DNA of 34,874 nt, taken from assembly GCA_009787775.1 (NCBI GenBank), contig WQSQ01000015.1, positions 1-34,874 on the forward strand, written 5' to 3'. Below the pieces are notes generated by a model. It saw only the letters and a list, made by a program, of their open reading frames with translations. It was not told where the DNA came from and ran no database searches. Positions 1 to 7,246 of this stretch are shown here, in pieces; position 1 is the stretch's first letter, and each line of letters opens with the position of its first letter. The position numbers and the translations under genes were made by a program. Origin of the DNA: Treponema sp. (lineage in GTDB: Bacteria; Spirochaetota; Spirochaetia; Treponematales; Breznakiellaceae).

Positions 1-60
1 AGTTGGTAGAGCGATTGGTTCGCAATCAATAGGCCAGGGGTTCGAATCCCCTTATCTCCA
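1..60 (+). tRNA. tRNA-Ala(CGC), 5' part missing
   Basis: This is the 3' three quarters of a tRNA whose 5' acceptor strand lies before the window. The anticodon stem is ATTGG/TCAAT around the loop TTCGCAA, giving anticodon CGC at 21-23 (codon GCG, Ala). The T arm is AGGGG/CCCCT around TTCGAAT. The acceptor 3' strand is TATCTCC with discriminator A at 60. The T at position 70 of the tRNA is compatible with the G3-U70 pair that marks alanine tRNAs, but its partner is off the edge. No CCA is encoded, so the tail must be added by the nucleotidyltransferase. Confidence 0.88.
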
Positions 61-86
61 CGAATTAATTTTTTTCAGTAAAGGCA

Positions 87-1010
87 TTATCTAACCGAGA
101 AGGCTTCAAAGCCTGCAGTGCGTAGTTCTGAAAGGGTACGGTTTGCATCAGCTCCGGCGCTGACAGTAACGACCCACATTTCATTTCCGTTTACAATACG
201 CTGTTCAATTGAAGGAATAAAACCTGAGCGGATAAGATTTGTCATATGTGCCTGAGCATTGGTCTGACGGCTGAATATACCGGTTTGTAATCTTATTATG
301 TCCGTAAATTGAGATACAGAGACTGAGTTATGTGAAACAGAAGTCTGCGCGGCATTTGTTGTTGTAGAGGAACCGCTGCTGATTAACGCAAGAGAATCCA
401 ATCCCCCTGCAAACAGCCAGAATGGGCTTGGGTTTACCATAATCGCCGAAGATCTGCCTGCGGCCAATAAACCTTCAGGAGTTTGCGGATATTCATTTAA
501 AAGACGCTGCCGCCATCGCTCAGAGGACGCAGTGTGGGATATTTTCCAAAGAATAAAAAATATTTCCGCTCTTAGGTTTGAGTATTCCGGGTTATCGGTA
601 AGAGATATAAGTTCAGTTAAGTCGCCAGTACTGATTGCGTTAATACTGATGTATAAAAACCGCGCGCGTATATATCTCAACAGTAAAGGCTGAAGAGCGG
701 CGGATGCTCTGTCCCATTCGCCCATTGCCGCAAGACAGTAGGCGCAGTTTAAAAGAGCCTGATCGTCTACACTGCCGGGAACAGCGGCGGCAGCTTCCAG
801 CCAATTTCTTGCGGCGCCTTCGATATCTCCAGACAACTGGCGAAGCTGCGCAAGACGTACAAGAGCATTATGCCTTTGTAAATCAGGAATACCTTGCCCT
901 TCCATCGACTTTTCAATACTTTGAATTTCTGTACTCAGTGAAACTCCAGCTTGAGAAAAACCTGCGGCTGCGATTACTAAAAGCAGAAGCGGAATTATCA
1001 CTCTAACCAT
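87..1010 (-). CDS. Secreted TPR/SPOR-domain protein
   Basis: A 307-residue protein with an N-terminal Sec signal peptide (about residues 1-21, hydrophobic run ending FSQA, no lipobox cysteine), so probably periplasmic. Residues about 45-130 look like degenerate TPR-type helical repeats (LRQLSGDIEGAARNWLEAA, AAMGEWDRASAALQPLLL). The last 70 residues (about 238-307) have the shape of a SPOR domain, with the pattern RLQTGIFSRQTNAQAHMTNL followed by a second strand WVVTVSAG. SPOR domains bind denuded septal peptidoglycan, which would place this at the division site or cell wall. The ATG overlaps the end of the LapA-like gene upstream by 8 nt, so it is translationally coupled and probably the last gene of the operon. 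Exact function unknown. Confidence 0.72.
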   Translation of the reverse strand: MVRVIIPLLLLVIAAAGFSQAGVSLSTEIQSIEKSMEGQGIPDLQRHNALVRLAQLRQLSGDIEGAARNWLEAAAAVPGSVDDQALLNCAYCLAAMGEWDRASAALQPLLLRYIRARFLYISINAISTGDLTELISLTDNPEYSNLRAEIFFILWKISHTASSERWRQRLLNEYPQTPEGLLAAGRSSAIMVNPSPFWLFAGGLDSLALISSGSSTTTNAAQTSVSHNSVSVSQFTDIIRLQTGIFSRQTNAQAHMTNLIRSGFIPSIEQRIVNGNEMWVVTVSAGADANRTLSELRTAGFEAFSVR

Positions 1011-1374
1011 TATTACCGCCGCGTCTTTTTAGGAAGAATCTTTTTTTTGCTTCTACAGCGTCTTTTTTTATTTTTTCGCTTGTTTCGGATTCGGCAGGAA
1101 TATGATAATCATCATCATTTTTGATTAACTGAGTGTCTTTTTTGGGTTTCTTTCCAGTTTGTGACACTTGGGCTTTTTTATGCCTGATATGAAAAATTAG
1201 AGGAAGAGAACACAAAAGCCCCATTGCAAATGAAGTAAATATTGTAAAAAACACCGGAACATTTTCAATTTTTGTGAAACCGAAACTGATATCGCATCTG
1301 TTTTCAATATTAAACGCGACAAATACCAAAAATACCGCAAATATAGCGATACCGATTATTAAACGCCAGGGCAT
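1003..1374 (-). CDS. LapA-like (DUF1049) inner-membrane protein
   Basis: A 123-residue protein with two membrane spans (about residues 4-22 and 40-62) and a basic, charged C-terminal tail. This is the LapA/YciS (DUF1049) layout: short N-terminal span, NIENR-type loop containing F and V, second span with a GLLCSLP motif, then a cytoplasmic tail. In enterobacteria LapA acts with LapB in controlling lipopolysaccharide synthesis. Treponemes generally lack LPS, so the role here is open. The start codon lies 16 nt inside the 3' end of miaB and the stop lies 8 nt inside the SPOR gene, so all three are coupled. Confidence 0.65.
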   Translation of the reverse strand: MPWRLIIGIAIFAVFLVFVAFNIENRCDISFGFTKIENVPVFFTIFTSFAMGLLCSLPLIFHIRHKKAQVSQTGKKPKKDTQLIKNDDDYHIPAESETSEKIKKDAVEAKKRFFLKRRGGNNG

Positions 1375-2705
1375 GTTCTTATCTCCTTTGATCGAAATGT
1401 ATTTCCTTTCAGGGACGAAAGAGTAAGGCTGCCGAAAGCGCCAATCATCGACTTATTGCCGGGCACCGCAACCATTTCGTCTTTTTCAGTCCTTGTTATT
1501 AATTCATCGGCATTTTTTCGGGAAATCCCTTCTACTAAAACAATTTCTGTGCTGCCGATTCTTGCTTTTAACAGCTCTGCGGTGTGTTTTTTTTGGAGGT
1601 TTATAACTCTGAGAAGTCTTTCTTTTTTAACTTCATCTTCAATCCTGTCCGGAAGATCAAAGGCTTTTGTCCCTTCCCGCGGATTAAAGTGGTACATATA
1701 GGAATAAAAGAATTTTACCTCTTCCATTAAACTGAGCGCTTCGTCAAAATCATTTTCTGTTTCGCCGGGAAAGCCGACAAGAATGTCTGTGGAAAGCGAT
1801 ACCCCCGGCATTGCGCTGCGAATAGCGCTTACCAGCTCCAGGAAGCTCTTTCTTGTATAATTTCTGTTCATCGCTTTAAGCACATTGTCGCAGCCGTGCT
1901 GAACCGGCAGGTGAATGTGGCGGCAGAAGATTTTATTTTCAGCCATTGCTTCTATTATTTTTAAAGAAAAATTGCCGGGATTTGCTGAAAGAAAACGTAT
2001 CCTGCCTATGCCATTCTTTTGTGCTTCCTGTGCGGCCAGTTTTAACAGCGCGGAGAAATCGACGCTTTCTTTTCTGTAGCTGTTTACATTTTGCCCAAGC
2101 AGAGTAATTTCCCGCACTCCCCTTTCTCCTACAAGACGGATTTCCTGTATAATATTTTCCGGATCGCGTGAAACTTCCCTGCCGCGGACATACGGAACAA
2201 TGCAATAGGAGCAGAAGTTATTACAGCCGTGCATAATCGGAATAAAACTCCTGAATTGCCCTTCTTCAAGATGCGACTTTGAAAATGAAAACTCAGGCTC
2301 CTCATTTGTATCGAGCGGGGCTTTAACGCCGTTTTCGCAAGCTTCCAGTATCAACGGAAACAAAGAGCGCTGCTTTGTGCCCATCACATAATCTACCTGT
2401 GGATATTTCTCAATTAATTTATCTCCCAGTCTTTGCGCCATGCAGCCTGCGACAACCAGAGTGAAATTGAGTTTATGTATTTTCTTAAGACCGGCATAAT
2501 GAGCGATACGGCCAAGCGCGCGTTTTTCCGCGGTAAGCCTTACAGAACAGGTATTTAGCAGTACAAGATCAGCGCCGCTGCCGTCTGATGTTTCCAATTC
2601 GCTTTCATTTATTTCTTCCCATCCGCGTTCTTTGCACACAAGAGCCAATGCCGCAGACTCCGCGCTGTTCATCTGACAGCCGTAGGTTTCAAAGTGGTAA
2701 GTCAT
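1359..2705 (-). CDS. miaB: tRNA-2-methylthio-N6-isopentenyladenosine synthase MiaB
   Basis: A radical-SAM methylthiotransferase that converts i6A37 to ms2i6A37 in tRNAs reading U-starting codons. The 448 residues are full length. The N-terminal UPF0004 domain carries the three auxiliary-cluster cysteines C10 (YGCQMN), C53 (LNTCSVR) and C88 (VAGCMAQ). The radical-SAM CxxxCxxC is C161/C165/C168 (GCNNFCSYCIVPYVRGRE). A TRAM domain fills about residues 375-440. The motif set and length favour MiaB over MtaB or RimO. The ATG has no clear Shine-Dalgarno sequence and is preceded by an AT-rich stretch (GTATAAAATAT). The gene sits 49 nt after a small membrane-protein gene and overlaps the LapA-like gene downstream. 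Confidence 0.93.
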   Translation of the reverse strand: MTYHFETYGCQMNSAESAALALVCKERGWEEINESELETSDGSGADLVLLNTCSVRLTAEKRALGRIAHYAGLKKIHKLNFTLVVAGCMAQRLGDKLIEKYPQVDYVMGTKQRSLFPLILEACENGVKAPLDTNEEPEFSFSKSHLEEGQFRSFIPIMHGCNNFCSYCIVPYVRGREVSRDPENIIQEIRLVGERGVREITLLGQNVNSYRKESVDFSALLKLAAQEAQKNGIGRIRFLSANPGNFSLKIIEAMAENKIFCRHIHLPVQHGCDNVLKAMNRNYTRKSFLELVSAIRSAMPGVSLSTDILVGFPGETENDFDEALSLMEEVKFFYSYMYHFNPREGTKAFDLPDRIEDEVKKERLLRVINLQKKHTAELLKARIGSTEIVLVEGISRKNADELITRTEKDEMVAVPGNKSMIGAFGSLTLSSLKGNTFRSKEIRTCPGV

Positions 2706-2754
2706 ATATTTTATACATAATGATAATTAGAGTCTGTCTATAATATAGAATAAA

Positions 2755-3141
2755 TTACGATCTTTTCTTAAGTCCGCGGAAGAATTTAACGGCATTTATT
2801 ACGCCTAACGCAAGGAGGCCGACCGCTCCTATTACAAGAAGAGTCCTGGAAACGCCAGCAAAAAAAGGAATGCCGGTTTTGGAAATAACTGTTAAAACAC
2901 CTGCCGCGGTAATTATAAACCCGGCTTTTTTATCTGCGGGATCCTTTGATAAAAACGAGCTGATTCCCAAAAGGAAGACAACGGTACCGGCGACAATTCC
3001 AAGTATGCTGAAACCGGTACCGGTAATAGTATTTAATATACTCAGAAAAATTCCTGCGGCGGTATAACCAACGGCGGCTACGCCGTACTTTGTTAAGCTT
3101 TTTGCTGAAGGAATCTCGTCTCTTTTCATAATATCGCTCAT
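2755..3141 (-). CDS. Small four-span membrane protein (copy A)
   Basis: A 128-residue protein that I cannot assign to a named function. It has a short polar N-terminus (MSDIMKRDEIPSAKSLTKYG), about four hydrophobic spans and a basic tail ending KFFRGLKKRS. The start is supported by AGGAG six bases before the ATG. Its C-terminal half aligns with the neighbouring gene at 3166-3555: both have a GxIxT..G stretch and the block IGAVGLLALGV / IGAVGLVVFGL followed by a basic tail. The two look like tandem paralogues from a local duplication. The spacing to the upstream copy is 24 nt, so they are probably co-transcribed with folD and miaB. Confidence 0.6.
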   Translation of the reverse strand: MSDIMKRDEIPSAKSLTKYGVAAVGYTAAGIFLSILNTITGTGFSILGIVAGTVVFLLGISSFLSKDPADKKAGFIITAAGVLTVISKTGIPFFAGVSRTLLVIGAVGLLALGVINAVKFFRGLKKRS

Positions 3142-3165
3142 GTTTTTCTCCTTTAGTATCTATAT

Positions 3166-3555
3166 TTATGAAAACCTTCCAAGTTCCCACGCGAGCTTTA
3201 TTGCTCTGAAAAGACCAAAAACCACAAGCCCAACCGCGCCTATAATGAGGAAGAATCCCGCAAAACCCGCTACCAATCCAAAGCGCGGATTCGCGAGAAG
3301 AAGAAAGAAACCGCAAACGGTAACAATGATGCCTGGTCTGTAATTAAATTTTCTTCTTCGAACCAGCATCGTAAGACCGGACATAAATGTAAAGACTCCG
3401 ATAACAAGTCCTACAGGCCGAATGCGCATGCCGACAATTGTGAGTATGGCAAGCGCTATACCGCCTGCGACAAAAAGAATAATTGATCTGCCCCTGTTCG
3501 GCAAATTCTCAATTTTGGGATCAACGTCTTTCCATTCAGATTCGTTATCAGCCAT
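3166..3555 (-). CDS. Small four-span membrane protein (copy B)
   Basis: A 129-residue protein, about four membrane spans, no recognised function. An in-frame upstream ATG would add 16 residues and overlap folD, but I chose the ATG at 3555 because GGAGG sits seven bases ahead of it and the resulting N-terminus (MADNESEWKDVDPKIENLPN) is an ordinary hydrophilic lead-in before the first span. It is similar to copy A just downstream, especially over the last two spans and the positively charged tail. It begins 26 nt after folD ends on the same strand and so belongs to the same probable operon. Confidence 0.62.
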   Translation of the reverse strand: MADNESEWKDVDPKIENLPNRGRSIILFVAGGIALAILTIVGMRIRPVGLVIGVFTFMSGLTMLVRRRKFNYRPGIIVTVCGFFLLLANPRFGLVAGFAGFFLIIGAVGLVVFGLFRAIKLAWELGRFS

Positions 3556-3581
3556 TTCGCTTCCTCCGCAATGGTACCTTA

Positions 3582-4481
3582 TTAAGTGTACGCTGCAGTA
3601 CACGCTGATTTAGCTGCGAAAGCAGCTGCAGCTTCTATTACATTACTTAAAAGCATCGCAATTGTCATCGGACCCACCCCGCCGGGTACAGGTGTAAAAT
3701 AACCTGCTTTTTGTTCAACAGAAGGATCAACATCGCCGCATACGCGATAACCCTTCTGCGCTGATATGTCCGGAACGCGGTTAATTCCAACATCAATTAC
3801 CGCAGCTCCTTCCTTAACCATTTCCGGCTTTATGAAACAGGGCTTTCCGGCTGCAGCCATTAAAATATCGGCTTGCAATGTATGTTTCGCAAGGTTTTCT
3901 GTGCCTGTATGGCAAATAGTTACCGTAGCATTATAATTACGGCGAATTAAAAGATTTGCAAGTGGTTTGCCTACTATATTGGACCTTCCTATGATTACCG
4001 CATGAGCCCCTGATGTTTTTACATTGTATTCATTTAGCAGCATCAGTATACCATGCGGAGTACAAGGTAAAAAGCCAGGCCTTTCCAGAACCATATTTCC
4101 AACAGAAACCGGATGAAAGCAATCTACATCTTTTTCAGGAGCTACTGCGGAATTAACAGTCTCTTCATTAATGTGTTTTGGAACCGGCGATTGAACCAAA
4201 ATGCCGTGAACTTTATCATTTTTGTTTAAATCTTCAATAACTGCCAGAAGTGCTTCTTCGCTTGTCTCTTGCGGCAGCTTGATATCAAGACTTTCCATTC
4301 CCGCATCGGCAAGGGCTTTTTCCTTTGATTTTACATATGAAAGGCTCGCAGGATCATCGCCGACAAGCACTACTGCAAGACAGGGAGTAACGCCTTTTTC
4401 TTTTAACAGTGCGGCTTTTGTTTTAACGCTTTCGCGTATTTTGATTGATAATTTTTTCCCGTCTAATATTACTGCAGCCAT
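3582..4481 (-). CDS. folD: Bifunctional methylene-THF dehydrogenase/cyclohydrolase FolD
   Basis: FolD interconverts 5,10-methylene-, 5,10-methenyl- and 10-formyl-tetrahydrofolate in cytosolic one-carbon metabolism. The 299 residues are near the usual length. The catalytic pair Y49 and K53 (SYVKSKEKA) is present, as are the substrate-site VQSPVPKHINEE block, the NADP-binding GRSNIVGKPLANLL segment and the C-terminal PGGVGPMTIAMLL signature. One oddity is that the normally invariant DVDGFHP reads DVDCFHP, with Cys at residue 121 in place of Gly, next to the folate-contacting Asp120. The ATG is preceded by AGAGGAG. The gene is flanked by thiN upstream (124-nt gap) and the paralogous membrane proteins downstream. 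Confidence 0.95.
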   Translation of the reverse strand: MAAVILDGKKLSIKIRESVKTKAALLKEKGVTPCLAVVLVGDDPASLSYVKSKEKALADAGMESLDIKLPQETSEEALLAVIEDLNKNDKVHGILVQSPVPKHINEETVNSAVAPEKDVDCFHPVSVGNMVLERPGFLPCTPHGILMLLNEYNVKTSGAHAVIIGRSNIVGKPLANLLIRRNYNATVTICHTGTENLAKHTLQADILMAAAGKPCFIKPEMVKEGAAVIDVGINRVPDISAQKGYRVCGDVDPSVEQKAGYFTPVPGGVGPMTIAMLLSNVIEAAAAFAAKSACTAAYT

Positions 4482-4605
4482 AATAATTATTTCACTCCTC
4501 TTCTGCGGTACGCGCTAATGGCTAAAGCCGACTTGTTTAATACACGCATATAGCGCCTGACACCCGCAATAACGCATTGATAATCATTACAGTTTAAAAC
4601 GTTAT

Positions 4606-5271
4606 TCATGTCGTTAACGGCAAAATCACCATAAACCGCCCTTTAATTGCTGTAATCGAAATTTTTCCGTCTACAGCAACATTGCTTAATCCGAAAAAAC
4701 CGCGGTTCCATGACAGCCCCGCAAGCGGCCATTTTAATCCTGAACTCTCCGCTTCCCACGGTCCGTCACCTAACGGGAACACAGATACGCATGCTCCAAT
4801 TTCTAAATTACAGCACAGCGCACTCTCTTGCTTATATCCCATTTCCCCGGTACTTTCTGCAATGCAGTGAATATCCTCCGCCGATGTTATCCATCGCAGA
4901 GGAAAGATATCTCTTTCAAACATTGAACGAATACCAAAGAGATGATCAATCCTTCCGCCTCCTCCTCCGATGATCCAAATCCGCTCACAGCCTTTTTCAA
5001 CTGCAGCCGAGAAAGCAAGCTCGGTATCGGTAAAATCCTTGTCATGTGGATAGCGTATAATGTTTTGAACCTGACAGGAATCAAGGCTCGATATGGCTTT
5101 CAGCGAGTCCATATCACCGACGATTAGATTAGGTTTTATTCCCGCTCTTTGCGCCGCGTCAAACCCTGAATCAGCGGCGAAAAAAAGTGCGTCTTCTGTT
5201 CTGATTTCGGTTAACCTCTTTGCAATCTGCGCCTGCGGCCCTTCTCCGCCTGTAAATATAATCCCCAGCAA
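4606..5271 (-). CDS. thiN: Thiamine pyrophosphokinase
   Basis: This enzyme transfers pyrophosphate from ATP to thiamine to make thiamine diphosphate. The 221 residues match the family length. Diagnostic motifs in order: AADSGFDAA, the acidic VGDMDSL, HDKDFTDTELA, and GGGGGRIDHLFG. The C-terminal half is the thiamine-binding beta domain. The likely start is TTG at 5271, preceded by AAAAAGG about nine bases upstream; a nearby ATG is out of frame. It is divergent from the CCA-adding enzyme gene, and a large inverted repeat (5297-5364) lies between them. It probably heads the minus-strand operon down to the SPOR gene. Confidence 0.88.
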   Translation of the reverse strand: MLGIIFTGGEGPQAQIAKRLTEIRTEDALFFAADSGFDAAQRAGIKPNLIVGDMDSLKAISSLDSCQVQNIIRYPHDKDFTDTELAFSAAVEKGCERIWIIGGGGGRIDHLFGIRSMFERDIFPLRWITSAEDIHCIAESTGEMGYKQESALCCNLEIGACVSVFPLGDGPWEAESSGLKWPLAGLSWNRGFFGLSNVAVDGKISITAIKGRFMVILPLTT

Positions 5272-5296
5272 TTCTCATTACCTTTTTTATTTATTA

Positions 5297-5364
5297 ACCA
5301 CGAACCTCACGAACCAGCGCAAAGATATCCGTATGAGTTCGTGAATATTCGCGCGGTTCGTGGT
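5297..5364. repeat. Nested inverted repeat between divergent genes
   Basis: Outer arms ACCACGAACC (5297-5306) and GGTTCGTGGT (5355-5364) are perfect complements. Immediately inside, TCACGAAC (5307-5314) pairs with GTTCGTGA (5337-5344), leaving a 10-nt bulge on the right and a 22-nt loop. It could form an 18-bp stem in RNA or cruciform DNA between thiN and the cca gene. It may be a dispersed intergenic element or an operator; I cannot tell from one copy. Confidence 0.8.
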
Positions 5365-5382
5365 AAAAATCTTAAAAAAAAG

Positions 5383-5388
5383 TATACT
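5383..5388 (+). promoter_or_regulatory. Candidate -10 box for cca
   Basis: TATACT lies 27 bases before the TTG start at 5410. A transcript starting near 5395 would still contain the AAAGGA ribosome site at 5397-5402. No convincing -35 element is visible, so this is tentative. Confidence 0.35.
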
Positions 5389-5409
5389 TATTTATTAAAG
5401 GATTATCAA

Positions 5410-6804
5410 TTGACAGGAAATATACATCCAGTACTGAAAGAAATTGCCTCATTTTTTAATAATAGCGGGAAAGAGATATACCTTGTGGGCGGAGCCGTGC
5501 GGGATATGCTTATGGGAAAAAAGATTCACGACTGGGATCTTGCAACTAACGCGCTGCCTGAAGAAGTAACGGAAATAATGAAACGTTCGGGAGGAAAGGT
5601 GATCCCTACAGGAATCAAACACGGAACTGTTACTGTCTTTTATAAAAGAAAGTCTGCGGAAATTACAACATTCAGGACTGAGTCCGGCTATTCAGACGGG
5701 AGGCGGCCGGATCAGGTAACTTACGCAGCAGATATAGAAGAGGACCTTTCTCGCCGAGATTTTACAATGAACGCTATTGCCCTTTGTCTTCCCGGAGGAG
5801 AAGCGGTTGATCCGTTCAATGGGAAGAAAGACATAAAAGCAAAGATTATCCGGTGTGTGGGAGACGCAAAAGAGCGTTTTAGCGAAGACGGTCTTCGCCC
5901 GCTTCGTGCGGTGCGTTTTGCATCCCAGCTTGGCTTTCAGATTGAGAAGAATACACTTGAAGCAATCAGCGGCGCGCTTGAGACAAGCGCAAAAGTCTCG
6001 CAGGAACGCGTGCGCACTGAGATTGACAAGATACTTGACTCCAGTCTTCCTTCCGATGGTTTTCGTTTGATGGAAAAAACAGGGCTTCTTAAGCTTTTTA
6101 TTGCAGAACTGGATGCCTGCCGGGGTGTTGAGCAGAAAGGGTTTCATCAATATGATGTGCTGGATCACAGCCTTCTTGCCTGCGATTACGCCGCAGCAAA
6201 CTGTTACTCCCGCGAGGTGCGTCTTGCCGCTCTTCTTCATGATATCGGAAAACCTAAAGTACGCGGCATTGACAGTGCAGGTGTTTATACATTCTACCGC
6301 CATGAAGAAGTATCGGTCGGCATGAGCAGGGAAATACTCAGCCGCCTGCGTTATCCCAATACAGTGATTGACAAAACCAGCCATTTAATAAAAGAACATA
6401 TGTTCCTTTATACTGAGCAATGGTCGGACGCAGCTGTCCGCAGATTCATCGCCCGTGTGGGAGAAGATAACCTTGATGATATCTATAGTCTTCGCCGTGC
6501 AGACATTTACGGCTTTTCGGGAAAAGAGCCTGATTACCGCTCAATTGAGCAGCTTGTAGAAAGGGTGAATAAAGTTTTAACAGAAAGCCGAGCCTTTACG
6601 GTAAAAGATCTTGCTGTAAACGGAAATGATCTAATGTCAGCCGGTATTCCTGGCGGTAAAATAATGGGGTGTATTTTTAAGGAACTGCTTGAAACAGTGC
6701 TTGACGACCCTGCCCAGAATAAACGGGAAACGCTTCTTGAGATAGCCGACAGGATTTATAAAAGGAATGAGGCCGTTACAACATGTTGTACAAGGCTAGT
6801 ATAA
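5410..6804 (+). CDS. cca: CCA-adding tRNA nucleotidyltransferase with HD domain
   Basis: A class II nucleotidyltransferase that adds or repairs the 3' CCA of tRNAs; the two tRNA genes in this window encode no CCA. Motifs in order: LVGGAVRDMLMGKKIHDWDL (head domain, catalytic DxD-type pair), TGIKHGTVTV, RRDFTMNAIAL, the RNA-binding helical domain, then an HD phosphohydrolase domain (LLHDIGKP, HEEVS). An open frame extends to GTG 5341, but that GTG is inside the inverted repeat and has no ribosome site. TTG at 5410 follows AAAGGA by seven bases and gives a family-typical N-terminus, so I prefer it. The last nine codons come from a 23-bp tandem repeat, so the C-terminus is atypical. A poly(A) polymerase role is possible. 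Confidence 0.88.
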   Translation: MTGNIHPVLKEIASFFNNSGKEIYLVGGAVRDMLMGKKIHDWDLATNALPEEVTEIMKRSGGKVIPTGIKHGTVTVFYKRKSAEITTFRTESGYSDGRRPDQVTYAADIEEDLSRRDFTMNAIALCLPGGEAVDPFNGKKDIKAKIIRCVGDAKERFSEDGLRPLRAVRFASQLGFQIEKNTLEAISGALETSAKVSQERVRTEIDKILDSSLPSDGFRLMEKTGLLKLFIAELDACRGVEQKGFHQYDVLDHSLLACDYAAANCYSREVRLAALLHDIGKPKVRGIDSAGVYTFYRHEEVSVGMSREILSRLRYPNTVIDKTSHLIKEHMFLYTEQWSDAAVRRFIARVGEDNLDDIYSLRRADIYGFSGKEPDYRSIEQLVERVNKVLTESRAFTVKDLAVNGNDLMSAGIPGGKIMGCIFKELLETVLDDPAQNKRETLLEIADRIYKRNEAVTTCCTRLV

Positions 6805-6925
6805 CACGCTGCACAAGGCTAGTACAACACGCTGCACAAGGCTAGTACAATACGCTGTACAAGGCTGGCACAACACGCTGCATAAGGCTAGTACAACACG
6901 CTGTACAAGGCTGGTACAAGGCAAG
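6778..6925. repeat. 23-bp tandem repeat array 1
   Basis: Five full 23-bp units start at 6791, 6814, 6837, 6860 and 6883, with partial units on both sides. The core is CTAGTACAACACGCTG followed by YAYAAGG. Units differ at a few positions. TTGTAC and GTACAA dyads recur, so the transcript could fold into short hairpins (TTGTAC-AAGGCTA-GTACAA). Units are directly adjacent with no unique spacers. The array begins inside the 3' end of cca and is homologous to array 2 at about 18.96-19.07 kb. Confidence 0.92.
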
Positions 6926-6983
6926 GTTTAGCGGAAATATACTGCATATGAGCCAACTGTGTACCGCATAAGGAATTGGTAAA

Positions 6984-7057
6984 TGGGCCATCAAGGACTT
7001 GAACCTCGGACCAAGAGATTATGAGTCTCCTGCTCTAACCAACTGAGCTAATGACCC
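6984..7057 (-). tRNA. tRNA with CAU anticodon, probably tRNA-Ile2 (or elongator Met)
   Basis: A complete cloverleaf: acceptor GGGTCAT/ATGGCCC with discriminator A, D arm TTAGCTCAGTTGGTTAGAGC, anticodon stem GGAGA/TCTCT around CTCATAA, and T arm with TTCAAGT. No CCA is encoded. The anticodon CAT can mean elongator Met or minor Ile, where C34 is changed to lysidine. The string CTCATAAT, the CTTGGTC variable region and GGTTCAAGTCC resemble bacterial tRNA-Ile2 more than elongator Met, so I favour Ile2 without being certain. Not initiator: the anticodon stem lacks the three G-C pairs. Confidence 0.9.
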
Positions 7058-7068
7058 TGCCTTTTTTA

Positions 7069-7097
7069 CTATTACAGAATTATGTCAAAAGTGTCAA
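7069..7097 (-). promoter_or_regulatory. Promoter of the CAU tRNA
   Basis: On the minus strand TTGACA (7097-7092) is followed by exactly 17 bases and then TAATAG (7074-7069), ending 11 bases before the tRNA 5' end. A good sigma-70 type promoter. Confidence 0.7.
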
Positions 7098-7234
7098 GTA
7101 TGATGAGCGGCTTTGGGGACAAGGGGTTTTTATTATAAAAGATCGGGCGTTCCTGCCGCCTGCGGGTATAAAACCTGAAAAAAAGCAAATTCCTGGTATG
7201 TAACAAAATACTGGTAACTTGGCAATAGTCACTG
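7098..7234. other. Intergenic stretch, nothing recognised
   Basis: Between the tRNA promoter and the -10 box of the Mce operon. AT-rich at the ends, with a GC-richer patch around 7140-7165. I see no gene, RNA motif or clear hairpin terminator. Confidence 0.5.
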
Positions 7235-7240
7235 TATAAT
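7235..7240 (+). promoter_or_regulatory. -10 box of the Mce operon, leaderless layout
   Basis: A perfect TATAAT whose last base is six bases before the ATG at 7247, which would put the transcription start on or next to the A of the ATG. No Shine-Dalgarno sequence is present between. No good -35 is visible. Confidence 0.55.
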
Positions 7241-7246
7241 AAATTG

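Noticed and set aside
5341-5409. GTG 5341 as start of cca
   Set aside because: It lies in the inverted repeat, has no ribosome site, and adds a Lys-rich segment not expected in the family; TTG 5410 has AAAGGA at good spacing.
5692-6384. Minus-strand open frame of 230 codons
   Set aside because: It is antisense to the conserved cca gene, has no ribosome site, and its translation shows no family motif.
6778-6925. CRISPR array
   Set aside because: The 23-bp units are directly contiguous with no unique spacers, and no cas gene is present.
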